Below, one piece after another: positions 1 through 8,239 of a stretch of DNA of 64,000 nucleotides (its first letter is position 1; each line of letters starts with the position of its first letter). Both the position numbers and the translations under genes were made by a program. Origin of the DNA: UBA6016 sp041915365 (GTDB taxonomy: Bacteria > Campylobacterota > Campylobacteria > Campylobacterales > UBA6016); assembly GCA_041915365.1 (NCBI GenBank), contig JAYSBP010000006.1:1-64000 (forward strand). Reading direction: 5' to 3'. The notes below the pieces were generated by a model. That model was not told the origin of the DNA. It made no database searches and worked only from the letters and a program-made list of their open reading frames with translations.

Positions 1-103
1 TTATTCATTCGAATCATATTGCAAATGATTTTGTAAGGGTAACCGTAGGGGTAACTTTTGTAATATAGTTTTTGAATAACTATAAATAAAGGTTTTATGA
101 GGT

Positions 104-127
104 GGTGTGAATCCCTCTCTGCCGCCA
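104..127 (+). other. tRNA 3'-end-like segment (possible attachment-site scar)
   Basis: The stretch ending in GAATCCCTCTCTGCCGCCA looks like the T-loop, acceptor strand and CCA of a Ser/Leu-type tRNA. No D-arm or anticodon arm can be folded upstream, and the 3' strand is one base short of a canonical T-stem plus acceptor arm. A lone tRNA 3' end is what remains at one side of an integrated element, and the AT-rich gene that follows fits that. It may equally be chance similarity. The rest of 1-284 shows no convincing gene. Confidence 0.22.
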
Positions 128-284
128 GAGATACTTCCGAATAAATCCACAAAAGTCTTTTAAACCCCTATAAAATAAGCCTTTATAACATTTCATATGT
201 CTCAACAAGCAGATGGTTAATTTATGGCATTTTTATTGTTTGAGTATTGGCTATTATTCTATATAAAAAACACGATGACCTACA

Positions 285-1073
285 ATGAAAAACAAAAATT
301 TATACTCTTTTTTTAGCGGTGGCGCTGTCGCTACCCTTGGTGGGTTAATCGGTCTCGGCGGTGCCGAGTTTAGATTGCCAATATTGGTCGGTTTTTTTGG
401 TTTTGCCACTCTCAATGCCGTTATTATAAATAAAGTTGTTTCGTTTGCTGTTGTGATTTTCTCATTGATTTTTAGAAGTCACACAATTGGCTTTAGTGAA
501 ATACTGCCGCAATTGTTTACCATCGTCAATATCCTAATCGGCAGCTTATTTGGTGCTTATGTCGGTGCTAATTACACCATAAGTATCAAACAAGAAATTC
601 TAAACAAAATTATTCTTGTTTTGCTGGTTGTTCTAGCTTTTTCTATGCTTCTCGGTCATGGCTATCTTGCCGCTGGAAAGCCTCTTTTTGATAGTGCTAT
701 TTTGCTGTTCGTCTCTGGTGTAACCGCGGGTTTTGTTATTGGAATTATTGCGGCTGTTTTGGGTGTGGCTGGTGGCGAGTTCATTATCCCTGCTTTGATT
801 TTGCTATTTGGGCTTGATCCAAAACTGGCCGGTAGCATATCACTTTGCATAAGTCTGCCAACAATGCTAATGGCTTTTTTGAGATATTCAAAGAGCGAGC
901 AATTTAAGCAAATCTTGAATGAAAAAAAGTTTTTATTGTTTATGGTGTCCGGTTCATTTATCGGTGCCGCTATCGGCTCAATGCTCCTAAGGTATGTCAA
1001 CTCACCTTATATATCAGTTATTCTGGGCGTTATTTTGCTCATATCGGCGTGGAAGGTATTTAGACACAAATAG
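285..1073 (+). CDS. TSUP-family (TauE/SafE) membrane anion transporter
   Basis: A 262-residue protein with about eight hydrophobic segments and the internal duplication typical of the sulfite exporter TauE/SafE family. The glycine-rich half-motifs are GGLIGLGGAEFRLPIL (about residues 19-34) and AAVLGVAGGEFIIPAL (about 156-171). Family members move sulfite, sulfoacetate or other organic anions across the inner membrane; the substrate here cannot be read. The gene stands alone, and the next gene points toward it. It is visibly more AT-rich, with longer T runs, than the genes that follow, and sits just after a tRNA-end-like sequence, so it may have been acquired. No strong ribosome-binding site precedes the ATG. 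Confidence 0.85.
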   Translation: MKNKNLYSFFSGGAVATLGGLIGLGGAEFRLPILVGFFGFATLNAVIINKVVSFAVVIFSLIFRSHTIGFSEILPQLFTIVNILIGSLFGAYVGANYTISIKQEILNKIILVLLVVLAFSMLLGHGYLAAGKPLFDSAILLFVSGVTAGFVIGIIAAVLGVAGGEFIIPALILLFGLDPKLAGSISLCISLPTMLMAFLRYSKSEQFKQILNEKKFLLFMVSGSFIGAAIGSMLLRYVNSPYISVILGVILLISAWKVFRHK

Positions 1074-1107
1074 ATATCTCAAGGCGTTTTATCAATCGTA
1101 ATAATTT

Positions 1108-2913
1108 TTAGTTGCCCATAATGATTGCAAATTTAGCCCCGTTTTCCGTATTTTCTACTTCCAGTTTTCCATTTAGGCTATCGACGACTATTTGCCTTGA
1201 CATATAAAGACCTATGCCAGTCCCCTTGCCTTCAGCTTTGGTCGTGAAGTGGGCATCAAATATTTTTTCCACTATCTCTTCTGGTATACCGCCTGCGTTG
1301 TCTTCGACGGTGATTGCTAGGTCATTGCCTCTCTCCGATACATCTATCGTTATCGTAGGCTCAGACGGTTGTCTTTCCGTTATGGCATCCTTGGCGTTAG
1401 CGATTATATTAAGTAGGACTTGTTTTAGCTCATTCTTGATGCTAATTATAGAATGCCGCTCATTTTTTACATTATTAAATTCAATGCTAATTCCATGCGA
1501 CTTGAATTGTGGCCTTAGCATTCGCAAGGTCTCATCTATTGCGTCTTCGACAAAAAATTCCTCCGTCTTTTTGTGCGGAGAGAAAAAGTTTTTAAAATCA
1601 TCTATTGTTTTAGACATATTATTGATAGTTTCTAGCGTTCTATCTACGTATTTCTTCAAATAGCTCTCATCTAGTTCGCCGCACTCTTGTGCGAATCGAA
1701 TATCTTGAACGCTTATAGACAAAACATTCAGCGGCTGTTTCCACTGATGCGCAATTGCCCCTATCATCTCCCCCATCGAGGCCATTTTTGAGTGCTGAAT
1801 CAAGAGCTGTTCTTGCTCTTTGTATTCCAAAATCTTTTTTTCAACCTCAGATTCCAAGGAGACGTTTATCAACTCTAGCTGCCTTTGTGCCTCCTCTTTT
1901 AGCCTTATCTCTCTCCTTAAAACAGAAATTATAAGCATTAGTATCAAAGTAGCAATCAAATCTAGAGCAGCCTTTAGATAGAAGTCATGTTTGATTAGTT
2001 GAAGACTATCATCCTCAAAATATCTGGCAATATAGGCCACATTTTTGCCTGCGACATTTTTGACCGGCAAAAAAACCGCAACATAATTTTTTCCGTTGTA
2101 TTCTGCGCTCTCTACGATTGGCTTATAGGAGTCCAAATCTTTTGCGATTTTATCGGCGAGCTTGCTATTTATGGAATGCTCGACTTCGCTATGTTGGCCT
2201 GTTGTTTCCTCAAGAAGCTTGCCGGATAGAGTTATCCCTCTATAGTGTTTGTCAGCCTCCTTGCTCCAAACGGTATCCTCAACCATTTTGTTATCAAAGT
2301 ACATTTGGTAGTAGCCGCTACTAACGGACATTATATATTTCATCATTTCGCCAGCAGAGATGCTCGTCTCCACGGAGCCTATGTGCTTTCCGTCGAAAAA
2401 TAGCGGGTATACGTACCTAAAACCGTTATAGATTCTCCCTTCCTCAAATCCCTCTACGTATTTGTGTTCATAATTTGCGATTTTTATGGATGGTCTCACG
2501 TCTGCTAGCGGGTCGCCAAATTTGTCTTTCGAGTGCATTCTTAAAAAGCTGTTTCCAGTGGTTGTGTGAAAGTGTAATTGCTTTAGGCCGTCTGCCTTTA
2601 GGATATTGTAGGGCTCGTTTAATTCGACAATCATCTTGCTTCTGATTGAATTGTTTTGGTCCCCGTTAGCGTATGCGGAGGCATAGAGGGACAATATATC
2701 ATCTCTATTTATGGTCAAGTCGTAAATATTTTTTGTGATGTCTCTGTATGTGGCGACAGCGGCCTTGTAGTCTTCGGCGAGAGATGTTATTTGGCTGTTT
2801 TTGTAAGAGTTTATCTGTTTTTGACTGTAGTCGTAGAGCATAAAAAATAGCATCAAGTCAATCAGGATAATGGCAAGCGGCAAAAATTTGCTTTTTGATA
2901 TTCTAGTAAGCAT
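1108..2913 (-). CDS. Cache-type sensor histidine kinase
   Basis: A 601-residue membrane sensor kinase. TM1 is at about 11-27; a periplasmic Cache-like domain (about 30-310) contains the signature RMHSKDKFGDPLADVRPS (125-142); TM2 is at about 314-333. A coiled coil (340-375) leads to the dimerisation box with phospho-acceptor His389 in AIAHQWKQPLN. The ATPase domain has an N box (NIIANAKDAI), G1 (DNAGGIP) and G2 (GKGTGIGLYMSR). The HQWxQPLN box is common in Campylobacterota kinases. There is no receiver gene next to it, so it is an orphan kinase here. The ligand is unknown; this Cache subtype usually senses small molecules outside the cell. Confidence 0.92.
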   Translation of the reverse strand: MLTRISKSKFLPLAIILIDLMLFFMLYDYSQKQINSYKNSQITSLAEDYKAAVATYRDITKNIYDLTINRDDILSLYASAYANGDQNNSIRSKMIVELNEPYNILKADGLKQLHFHTTTGNSFLRMHSKDKFGDPLADVRPSIKIANYEHKYVEGFEEGRIYNGFRYVYPLFFDGKHIGSVETSISAGEMMKYIMSVSSGYYQMYFDNKMVEDTVWSKEADKHYRGITLSGKLLEETTGQHSEVEHSINSKLADKIAKDLDSYKPIVESAEYNGKNYVAVFLPVKNVAGKNVAYIARYFEDDSLQLIKHDFYLKAALDLIATLILMLIISVLRREIRLKEEAQRQLELINVSLESEVEKKILEYKEQEQLLIQHSKMASMGEMIGAIAHQWKQPLNVLSISVQDIRFAQECGELDESYLKKYVDRTLETINNMSKTIDDFKNFFSPHKKTEEFFVEDAIDETLRMLRPQFKSHGISIEFNNVKNERHSIISIKNELKQVLLNIIANAKDAITERQPSEPTITIDVSERGNDLAITVEDNAGGIPEEIVEKIFDAHFTTKAEGKGTGIGLYMSRQIVVDSLNGKLEVENTENGAKFAIIMGN

Positions 2914-3055
2914 TAAAAAAAGACCTCTGTCACATATTCATCACAAATAGTATCAAAAATTAGAATAAAACCAAATCAAAAACAGCCGTAGCTATAAGCG
3001 TTCTTTATGATTTTCGGATTACAATACCGCAATTATAAAAAAATTGAGCAGACAA

Positions 3056-3439
3056 ATGACCGATATAAAATTCCCATTTTTTGACCACGTTGGGGCGAAG
3101 CTTCAGCATATTAGCGGGGGATACGCCGTAACTGAGTTGGAGATAAAAGAGTACCACCTGCAGCATCTAGGTTTTGTGCACGGCGGAGTGATATCCACGA
3201 TGCTAGACAACACGGGATGGTATGCCGCAATGAGTCAGCTGGAAGATGGCGATACTAGCGTGACTATGCAGATAAATATAGACTACCTCAAACCGTCAAA
3301 ATGCGATAGGCTAATATGTAAGGCAACCGTTGTGCAAAAAGGGAGAAGGAGGAGTTTTGTAGAGATAAAACTCTTTGACGATTGCGACTCTCTTATCGCT
3401 ACCGCTACAGGTAACTATGCGGTTATCCAAAAACAATAA
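3056..3439 (+). CDS. PaaI-family hotdog thioesterase
   Basis: A small acyl-CoA thioesterase-like protein of 127 residues with the single hotdog fold. The PaaI signature is clear in LGFVHGGVISTMLDNTGWYA: the HGG turn is followed by the helix with the catalytic-type Asp/Asn. The start is taken at the ATG (MTDIKF); a TTG 12 nt upstream would add MSRQ but has no better ribosome site. A TACAAT -10 box lies at 3020-3025. The substrate is probably an aromatic or medium-chain acyl-CoA. It is monocistronic, divergent from the kinase and 69 bp before the MoxR operon. Confidence 0.87.
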   Translation: MTDIKFPFFDHVGAKLQHISGGYAVTELEIKEYHLQHLGFVHGGVISTMLDNTGWYAAMSQLEDGDTSVTMQINIDYLKPSKCDRLICKATVVQKGRRRSFVEIKLFDDCDSLIATATGNYAVIQKQ

Positions 3440-3484
3440 TTTGCCTAAAAACTAACCCTAAATAACTCTTATTTTGCCTTAAAA

Positions 3485-3505
3485 TTATCCAAAAAATTTG
3501 GATAA
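3485..3505 (+). promoter_or_regulatory. Perfect 9-bp inverted repeat over the moxR ribosome-binding site
   Basis: TTATCCAAA - AAA - TTTGGATAA, ending 3 nt before the moxR-like ATG at 3509. The right arm holds the only Shine-Dalgarno-like bases (GGATAAG), so a hairpin here would hide the start site. It could instead be a dyad operator. TTTGGATAA also occurs twice in the aminotransferase/AraC intergenic region near 50.5 kb. Confidence 0.5.
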
Positions 3506-3508
3506 GAC

Positions 3509-4513
3509 ATGACAACTCCGGAAATAGGTACGGCAAGGCTCAAAAAAGAGCTAGAATTACTATTAGACATCGACGTTCCAGTATTTATTCACGGCTCGCC
3601 TGGAATCGGCAAGTCATATATTGTTCACGAACTGGCAAAAGCCAAGGGATGGAAGCTAAACGATGTCCGTCTAAGTCAGTTGGACTCCGTAGATTTGCGA
3701 GGCGTACCAAGTATCAAAGACGGCAAGACACTTTGGATGCCGCCCGTGTTTTTGCCAACGGAGGGGGAGGGGATACTCTTCCTTGATGAGCTAAACTCAG
3801 CCGCACCAAGTGTGCAGGCCGCCGTGTATCAGCTGGTGCTTGATAGAAAAGTCGGCGAATACGAGATGCCGAAAGGATGGAGGATAGTCTGCGCCGGAAA
3901 TAGAGTGAGCGACAGAGGTATAGTATTTAGACTTCCGTCTCCACTTGCAAATAGGATGGTTCATCTTGTGGCCTGCGCCAAGTTTGAAGATTTCAAGGTG
4001 TGGGCGATACAAAACGGGATACATCCGACAATTATTGCCTTTTTGGGTTTTCGTCCAGACCTTCTGAGCCAAGAAGTGCCAAAAGAGAGCGAGACAAATC
4101 CGGCGTTTGCAACCCCTAGAAGTTGGAGTATGCTCTCAAGCGTAGCCCACAAAGCAGAGAATATGGACTCATACGCTCCGCTTATATACGGAAGTGTCGG
4201 ATATGGAGCTGGGGCTGAATTTTTGGCTTATCTGAAGACCTATTCCGAAATACCTGATGTGGAGGCCGTGCTTAGAGGTGAAGAGGTAGCGATACCGTCA
4301 AACCCTGGAGCTTTGTATGCCCTTACCGCTGCGCTTGTTGAGAGATGGGATGGCGGCGAGGCACAGGGAGAGATACTTATAAAATTCTCATATTTACTAT
4401 CGGTTGAATTTGGAGTTATGCTCATAAAAGACCTAGTTGTCAAAAATGAATCAATAGCTGCTGCACCTTCGTTTGAAGGCTGGCTTGAAAAATACGGCGG
4501 CTATATAGTGTGA
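3509..4513 (+). CDS. MoxR-type AAA+ ATPase
   Basis: A 334-residue AAA+ protein of the MoxR clade. Walker A is HGSPGIGKS (G29-S36, Lys35), Walker B is GILFLDE (88-94), sensor 1 is Asn131, and the arginine-finger segment RLPSPLANR ends at Arg149. MoxR ATPases work as hexamers with a von Willebrand factor A partner to remodel or activate other proteins. The partner gene follows directly, its GTG overlapping this stop by 4 nt (GTGA). The organisation is that of RavA-ViaA and CoxD-CoxE pairs, but the protein target is not evident. A hairpin may cover its ribosome site. Confidence 0.93.
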   Translation: MTTPEIGTARLKKELELLLDIDVPVFIHGSPGIGKSYIVHELAKAKGWKLNDVRLSQLDSVDLRGVPSIKDGKTLWMPPVFLPTEGEGILFLDELNSAAPSVQAAVYQLVLDRKVGEYEMPKGWRIVCAGNRVSDRGIVFRLPSPLANRMVHLVACAKFEDFKVWAIQNGIHPTIIAFLGFRPDLLSQEVPKESETNPAFATPRSWSMLSSVAHKAENMDSYAPLIYGSVGYGAGAEFLAYLKTYSEIPDVEAVLRGEEVAIPSNPGALYALTAALVERWDGGEAQGEILIKFSYLLSVEFGVMLIKDLVVKNESIAAAPSFEGWLEKYGGYIV

Positions 4514-5640
4514 ACACAGAAGAGCTATTTACCAAAATAAGGGTTGATTTTTTATTCTCACACCCTTTTTTGTCGGTACTTGCCCTCTCAATCAAGTATG
4601 TGAGCGGTAATGATGAAAATTATCCAATCATGACGGATGGCTCCAGTATCAAAATAGATATGCAAAAGCTTCAGACGTTAAAAGACGATGAGATAAAGTA
4701 TCTGTATGCGCATGTTTTGCTGCACATAGCGCTGAGACACCCGTCAAGACAAAAGCTACGAGATGCTCCGCTTTGGAACAAGGCGTGCGATATAGTAGTA
4801 AATCTAGCCCTCTCAAAATTCAAAAATATAGGCAAAGCTCCTGTCGGCGAAGAGCCGATGGAGCGTTTTGAGAAGATGATAGCCGAAGAGGTGTATGAGA
4901 GGCTAAAAAGTGAAGAGAGCGCCGAAGGTGAGCAAAAAGACATAGAGGAGTCTGAATATAGCGACGCAAGAGAGGATGGTGACTCTGAGGCGCTAGACGC
5001 TATATTGGTGCAGGCTCTATCCATGGCTAGGGCTGACGCTGCTATAAGTGATGGATTGGCATTAGAAATAGGCGAGATAATCAAGCCAGATATTAGGTTT
5101 GACGATACTTTTCGCGAGTATCTATCCGTATCGCTCTTTGAGAAACGAGAGAGCTATGCAAGGCCAAACCGTAGGTATATTCACGAGGGGCTTTATATGC
5201 CCGGCTACATACGTCCAAATGAGTTTTTAAATCTTTATATAGCCGTGGATAGCTCAATGTCGGTCGGAGACGAGGAGTATAGGAGATTTCTTGGTGCAGC
5301 TGCGGCTGTAGCCCAAAGCTTTAGCGAATATACCATTACAGTTATCCCTTTTGATTCAAAGGTAAATCCAAATTTGATACTAAAAATAAACACCTCCGAG
5401 CCGCTTTGCGAAGATGATTTTCGTATCCCAAAGACGGATGGAGGGACGGATATAGAGTGCGTGTTTGAGTATGTCGAGCAAGATGAGCACCTTGAGGCCA
5501 ACGCCGTACTGGCCGTGTTGACAGATGGTTACTTCGTAGTGCCCCGTACGCCGCCTATTGAGAGTGTATTTTTGGTGAGTGATAGAAAAAACCTAAGCAG
5601 GTTCGAGGATTATGGAAAAACAATCTGGCTTGGAATATAG
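4510..5640 (+). CDS. VWA protein with degenerate DUF2201-like metallopeptidase domain
   Basis: A 376-residue protein with two parts. Residues 1-125 resemble the DUF2201 putative metallopeptidase domain, with H68-V-L-L-H72 and His77 followed by LWNKACDIVVNLAL. The family normally reads HExxH, so the catalytic Glu is Val69 here. An acidic linker (130-165) leads to a VWA domain: MIDAS residues Asp247, Ser249, Ser251, Thr313 (GGTD) and Asp339 are all present. It starts at GTG, overlapping the MoxR gene by 4 nt, and its end overlaps the next gene by 29 nt. It is the likely MoxR partner, binding metal through MIDAS but probably without peptidase activity. Confidence 0.87.
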   Translation: MNTEELFTKIRVDFLFSHPFLSVLALSIKYVSGNDENYPIMTDGSSIKIDMQKLQTLKDDEIKYLYAHVLLHIALRHPSRQKLRDAPLWNKACDIVVNLALSKFKNIGKAPVGEEPMERFEKMIAEEVYERLKSEESAEGEQKDIEESEYSDAREDGDSEALDAILVQALSMARADAAISDGLALEIGEIIKPDIRFDDTFREYLSVSLFEKRESYARPNRRYIHEGLYMPGYIRPNEFLNLYIAVDSSMSVGDEEYRRFLGAAAAVAQSFSEYTITVIPFDSKVNPNLILKINTSEPLCEDDFRIPKTDGGTDIECVFEYVEQDEHLEANAVLAVLTDGYFVVPRTPPIESVFLVSDRKNLSRFEDYGKTIWLGI

Positions 5641-6319
5641 AGCGATTATCGAGAAGCTCTCGGAGAGTGATGATTTTGAAAAAGAGGGTGATGCTCTATT
5701 TTTGAACCACGAAGATGCAGCGGCAAGGCTCCTTTGGGCGTTCCATCGTCCGGGCGGCTCTCATCCATTACAGGTTGCAGACATAGATCCGGTAGTCTCC
5801 GCAATGGGTTTTAGCCATTCAAAGCTAGGCGCTCTCGAGAGGTTTCGCCTACTAAATCCAAAGGTACTTGAAAGCGCAGAGCTTCGCCAAAAAATATCAA
5901 AAAGGGCTAGGATGCTGTTTCGGGCTCTTGCTGATGATGATTTCGTCGAGATGGCTATCACCGTGAGAGAGTTTCCGATGTATGCCGAGCTTGCCGTAGA
6001 CCAGCTAATCAACGGTCGCAAGATGATAGAGGAGATAGAACTGCATTTGCCAAGTGTAAATGAATATATCTATCTTGTGCAAAGACATTGGAGCGACATG
6101 GCTAGTACGGCGTTGGCTGCAAGACTTAGACCGAGAGGCGGATATGATGAAGAGAGCATATCAAAGACGCTAAATGGAATAAGGGAGCTGGGCGGCGTAC
6201 ATCCAGCCCTAAAAAATATAATGATTGCGGCTATAGAGGAGGCGGCACAAAATGCCACTCATCCGCTCAAAAAAATAGCTTTGCAAAAAGAGGCGCAAAA
6301 ACTAAGGAGTGCATTGTGA
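5612..6319 (+). CDS. Conserved unknown protein, third gene of the MoxR/VWA operon
   Basis: A 235-residue soluble, mostly helical protein with no domain I recognise and no signal peptide or membrane segment. Its ATG lies inside the VWA gene (29 nt overlap), and its stop overlaps the next start. It is rich in charged residues, with Arg- and Lys-rich helices (around 88-110 and 215-235). The lengthy overlaps imply translational coupling, so it is probably stoichiometric with the ATPase and VWA proteins, as an adaptor, substrate or further subunit. That role is inference from position only. Confidence 0.75.
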   Translation: MEKQSGLEYRAIIEKLSESDDFEKEGDALFLNHEDAAARLLWAFHRPGGSHPLQVADIDPVVSAMGFSHSKLGALERFRLLNPKVLESAELRQKISKRARMLFRALADDDFVEMAITVREFPMYAELAVDQLINGRKMIEEIELHLPSVNEYIYLVQRHWSDMASTALAARLRPRGGYDEESISKTLNGIRELGGVHPALKNIMIAAIEEAAQNATHPLKKIALQKEAQKLRSAL

Positions 6320-6882
6320 GTGAATTTGATATATCAAAATATGATAAGTTTCTTGACAAAAATCCAAATCTCGAGACAAGCGAGCATTGGGCTAGAGCAA
6401 ACAAGACGACCTATACGCTCTTTAACGTGCTAATAGACCAAGACCTAAGAGAGCTTGTTTTTGTCCTAGAACACTATCCGCAGTATATCCCCCTTGTGTG
6501 CGGTCATTTTCGGTACAGCTATGGATATAGCGAACACGAGGCCGACATCGGCTGTGCTTCAAAACTTCTTTTTATGGGAGAGGAACACAAGACAAAACAG
6601 TTTGTAAGAAACGTCCTCATTAAGCTTCCAAAGCTTTCGTCACTTGATACGGCCGAGGCTTCCGCACTTTTGAAAAAGCTAGATGTAAATGATGAAAAAA
6701 TACATCCTGCGATACTTTTCCACTACAAAAGAGAGTTTGCAAAATGGATGCAAACTACCCAAATCCATCCGCTTCAAAAAATAGTTTTCAAAAAAGCGAT
6801 AGAGGCGTTCGGCGTAGACGAATATGAGGACATATCAAGTAGCGATAAAGATGACGGACTTAATATCCCATATCTCGCCTAG
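6316..6882 (+). CDS. Conserved unknown protein, fourth gene of the MoxR/VWA operon
   Basis: A 188-residue soluble protein starting at a GTG that overlaps the previous stop (GTGA). Tyr-, His- and Trp-rich stretches (about 50-80) include HFRYSYGYSEHEADIGC. No family is recognised, and no export signal is seen. The acidic C-terminus (about 170-182) is followed at once by the fragment of an unrelated gene on the other strand, so this is the last gene of the operon and its 3' flank has been rearranged. Function unknown. Confidence 0.75.
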   Translation: MSEFDISKYDKFLDKNPNLETSEHWARANKTTYTLFNVLIDQDLRELVFVLEHYPQYIPLVCGHFRYSYGYSEHEADIGCASKLLFMGEEHKTKQFVRNVLIKLPKLSSLDTAEASALLKKLDVNDEKIHPAILFHYKREFAKWMQTTQIHPLQKIVFKKAIEAFGVDEYEDISSSDKDDGLNIPYLA

Positions 6883-6884
6883 CA

Positions 6885-7088
6885 TTAAGCAAAAGCTAAT
6901 TTAATTTGCTCGAATTCTATAAGTTTTATATCCGTTATCTTGCGTAGTATATCTCTTGTGCTGTCAGTGGAGCAGTCATCGACGACTATTAGCTCCATTT
7001 CGCCAACACCTGAATTTTTGACAAAATCAATAATAGTAGAGATAGTATTTTGCTCGTTATAGCACGGAATTATCACACTTAGTTTCAT
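6885..7088 (-). pseudogene. Glycosyltransferase family 2, N-terminal fragment
   Basis: This encodes the first ~60 residues of a GT-A glycosyltransferase: KLSVIIPCYNEQNTI and the UDP-binding LIVVDDCSTDSTRDIL. It then ends after residue 67, where family members continue for over 200 residues. The truncation lies 2 nt from the end of the MoxR operon. The remnant keeps a normal start, but lacks the DxD motif and catalytic half. It looks like the stump of a gene cut by a deletion or inversion. Confidence 0.8.
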
Positions 7089-7190
7089 TAATCTCCGTTT
7101 TTGTCCTATCGTATACGTTTTTTGTTTAAAGCTCCTTTATTGTTGAAGTTTAATATAATGAAAATATCTAATGAAACAACGGAAGTGTCG

Positions 7191-7469
7191 GTGAAAAAAA
7201 CCTTACTTGGAATCTTTGTATGTTTTTCTCAGCTTTTTTGCTATGAGCCGGGAAACGGGCTGGAGCTGGCGGATGCCTTAAAAATAGGCGGCTACGTCGC
7301 ACTAGAGTATGAAAACGGCGATAGCTCAAATAAGGCCACCCACGAATCGGGCATTTTTGGAATAGACTATGGCGAGGTGAGGGATAAAATAGCGCTCAAA
7401 AATAACTTAATGGCCGCACTTGAAAATATCGAGTTGGCCGTTGAGACAAGTAGGGTGTCTTGCGAGTAA
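7191..7469 (+). pseudogene. Exported outer-membrane-protein-like gene, truncated
   Basis: From the GTG at 7191 (with GGAAG 5 nt upstream) the product begins with a signal peptide (VKKTLLGIFVCFSQLFCYE) and then LADALKIGGYVALEYENGD. That is how a family of campylobacterial outer-membrane beta-barrel proteins starts. The barrel is missing: the frame runs only about 60 residues more and stops inside the 5' end of queE. A longer frame opens at 7101 but has no ribosome site. I read it as the stump of a deleted gene whose end now supplies the queE start region. Confidence 0.6.
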
Positions 7470-8179
7470 GCGAACTATTTTACTCCCTGCAGGGCGAGGG
7501 GAGATATTCAGGGAGGCCTAGCGTATTTATCCGTTTTGGTGGATGCAACTTAAGATGTGAAGGCTTTGGTGGCAGATGTGATAGCTTTTACGCAGTAAAT
7601 CCATCTTTTAAAGACAGCTGGGAGAATATGGATGCAAGCACGCTAATAAACGCATACGAGCAAGCCAAAAAGCATGCTCATGCAGATATTGTTTTGACTG
7701 GTGGAGAGCCTACGCTTTGGTTTGGCGATACCCAGTTTATGGATTTCGCTGATTATCTGGCCGGTAGCGGTTCTCTTGTTACGGTGGAGACCAATGCTAC
7801 AAGAGAGGTTGATTTTGGCTTTGAGCCTTATAGGAGTTTTGTCTACGCATTGTCTGTCAAGCTTTCAAATAGCGGCGAGCAAAAAGAGGATAGAATAAAC
7901 GAAAAAGCCATAAAAGCTTTCGTGCAAAACGCAAACTATTTCTTCAAATTCGTTCTAGATGCAAGTCTGATAGACCAAGGTGAGGCAAAAAAAGAGATAG
8001 ATGAGATAAAAGATAAGTTTGGCGTGAAACCGTCAAATATATATTGTATGCCGCTAGGGGCCTCCAAAGAAGAGCTTGCGGCTAATGCAAAAAGCGTATT
8101 CGAGTTTTGCGCAAAAGAGGGTTATTGCTACTCCGATAGGCTGCATATAAGGGTATTTGACAAAAAACGAGGCGTTTAG
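7460..8179 (+). CDS. queE: 7-carboxy-7-deazaguanine synthase
   Basis: A 239-residue radical-SAM enzyme that converts 6-carboxytetrahydropterin to CDG in queuosine (7-deazaguanine) biosynthesis. Hallmarks: SELFYSLQGEGRYSGRPSVF at the N-terminus, the cluster-binding region GCNLRCEGFGGRCDSFYAV with the insertion between cysteines seen in campylobacterial QueE, and TGGEPTL (about 80-86). It starts at TTG 7460, after a GGG-rich ribosome site that lies inside the preceding truncated gene. No other queuosine gene is nearby. The overlap suggests its original promoter region was lost and replaced in a rearrangement. Confidence 0.9.
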   Translation: MRVSELFYSLQGEGRYSGRPSVFIRFGGCNLRCEGFGGRCDSFYAVNPSFKDSWENMDASTLINAYEQAKKHAHADIVLTGGEPTLWFGDTQFMDFADYLAGSGSLVTVETNATREVDFGFEPYRSFVYALSVKLSNSGEQKEDRINEKAIKAFVQNANYFFKFVLDASLIDQGEAKKEIDEIKDKFGVKPSNIYCMPLGASKEELAANAKSVFEFCAKEGYCYSDRLHIRVFDKKRGV

Positions 8180-8202
8180 ATATTATTTTATTAACTTATG
8201 GT

Positions 8203-8208
8203 TACAAT
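8203..8208 (+). promoter_or_regulatory. -10 box (TACAAT) for the TonB-dependent receptor
   Basis: TACAAT in GGTTACAATG lies 32 nt before the receptor's TTG start, with AAGGTG as ribosome-binding site at 8226-8231. There is no clear -35 box, as is usual in Campylobacterota. Confidence 0.5.
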
Positions 8209-8239
8209 GAAAAAAACGTATGATTAAGGTGTTTTAGAA

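Noticed and set aside
7101..7459. preQ1 riboswitch before queE
   Set aside because: The region is filled by a truncated reading frame, and no short pseudoknot-like aptamer next to the start was found by eye.
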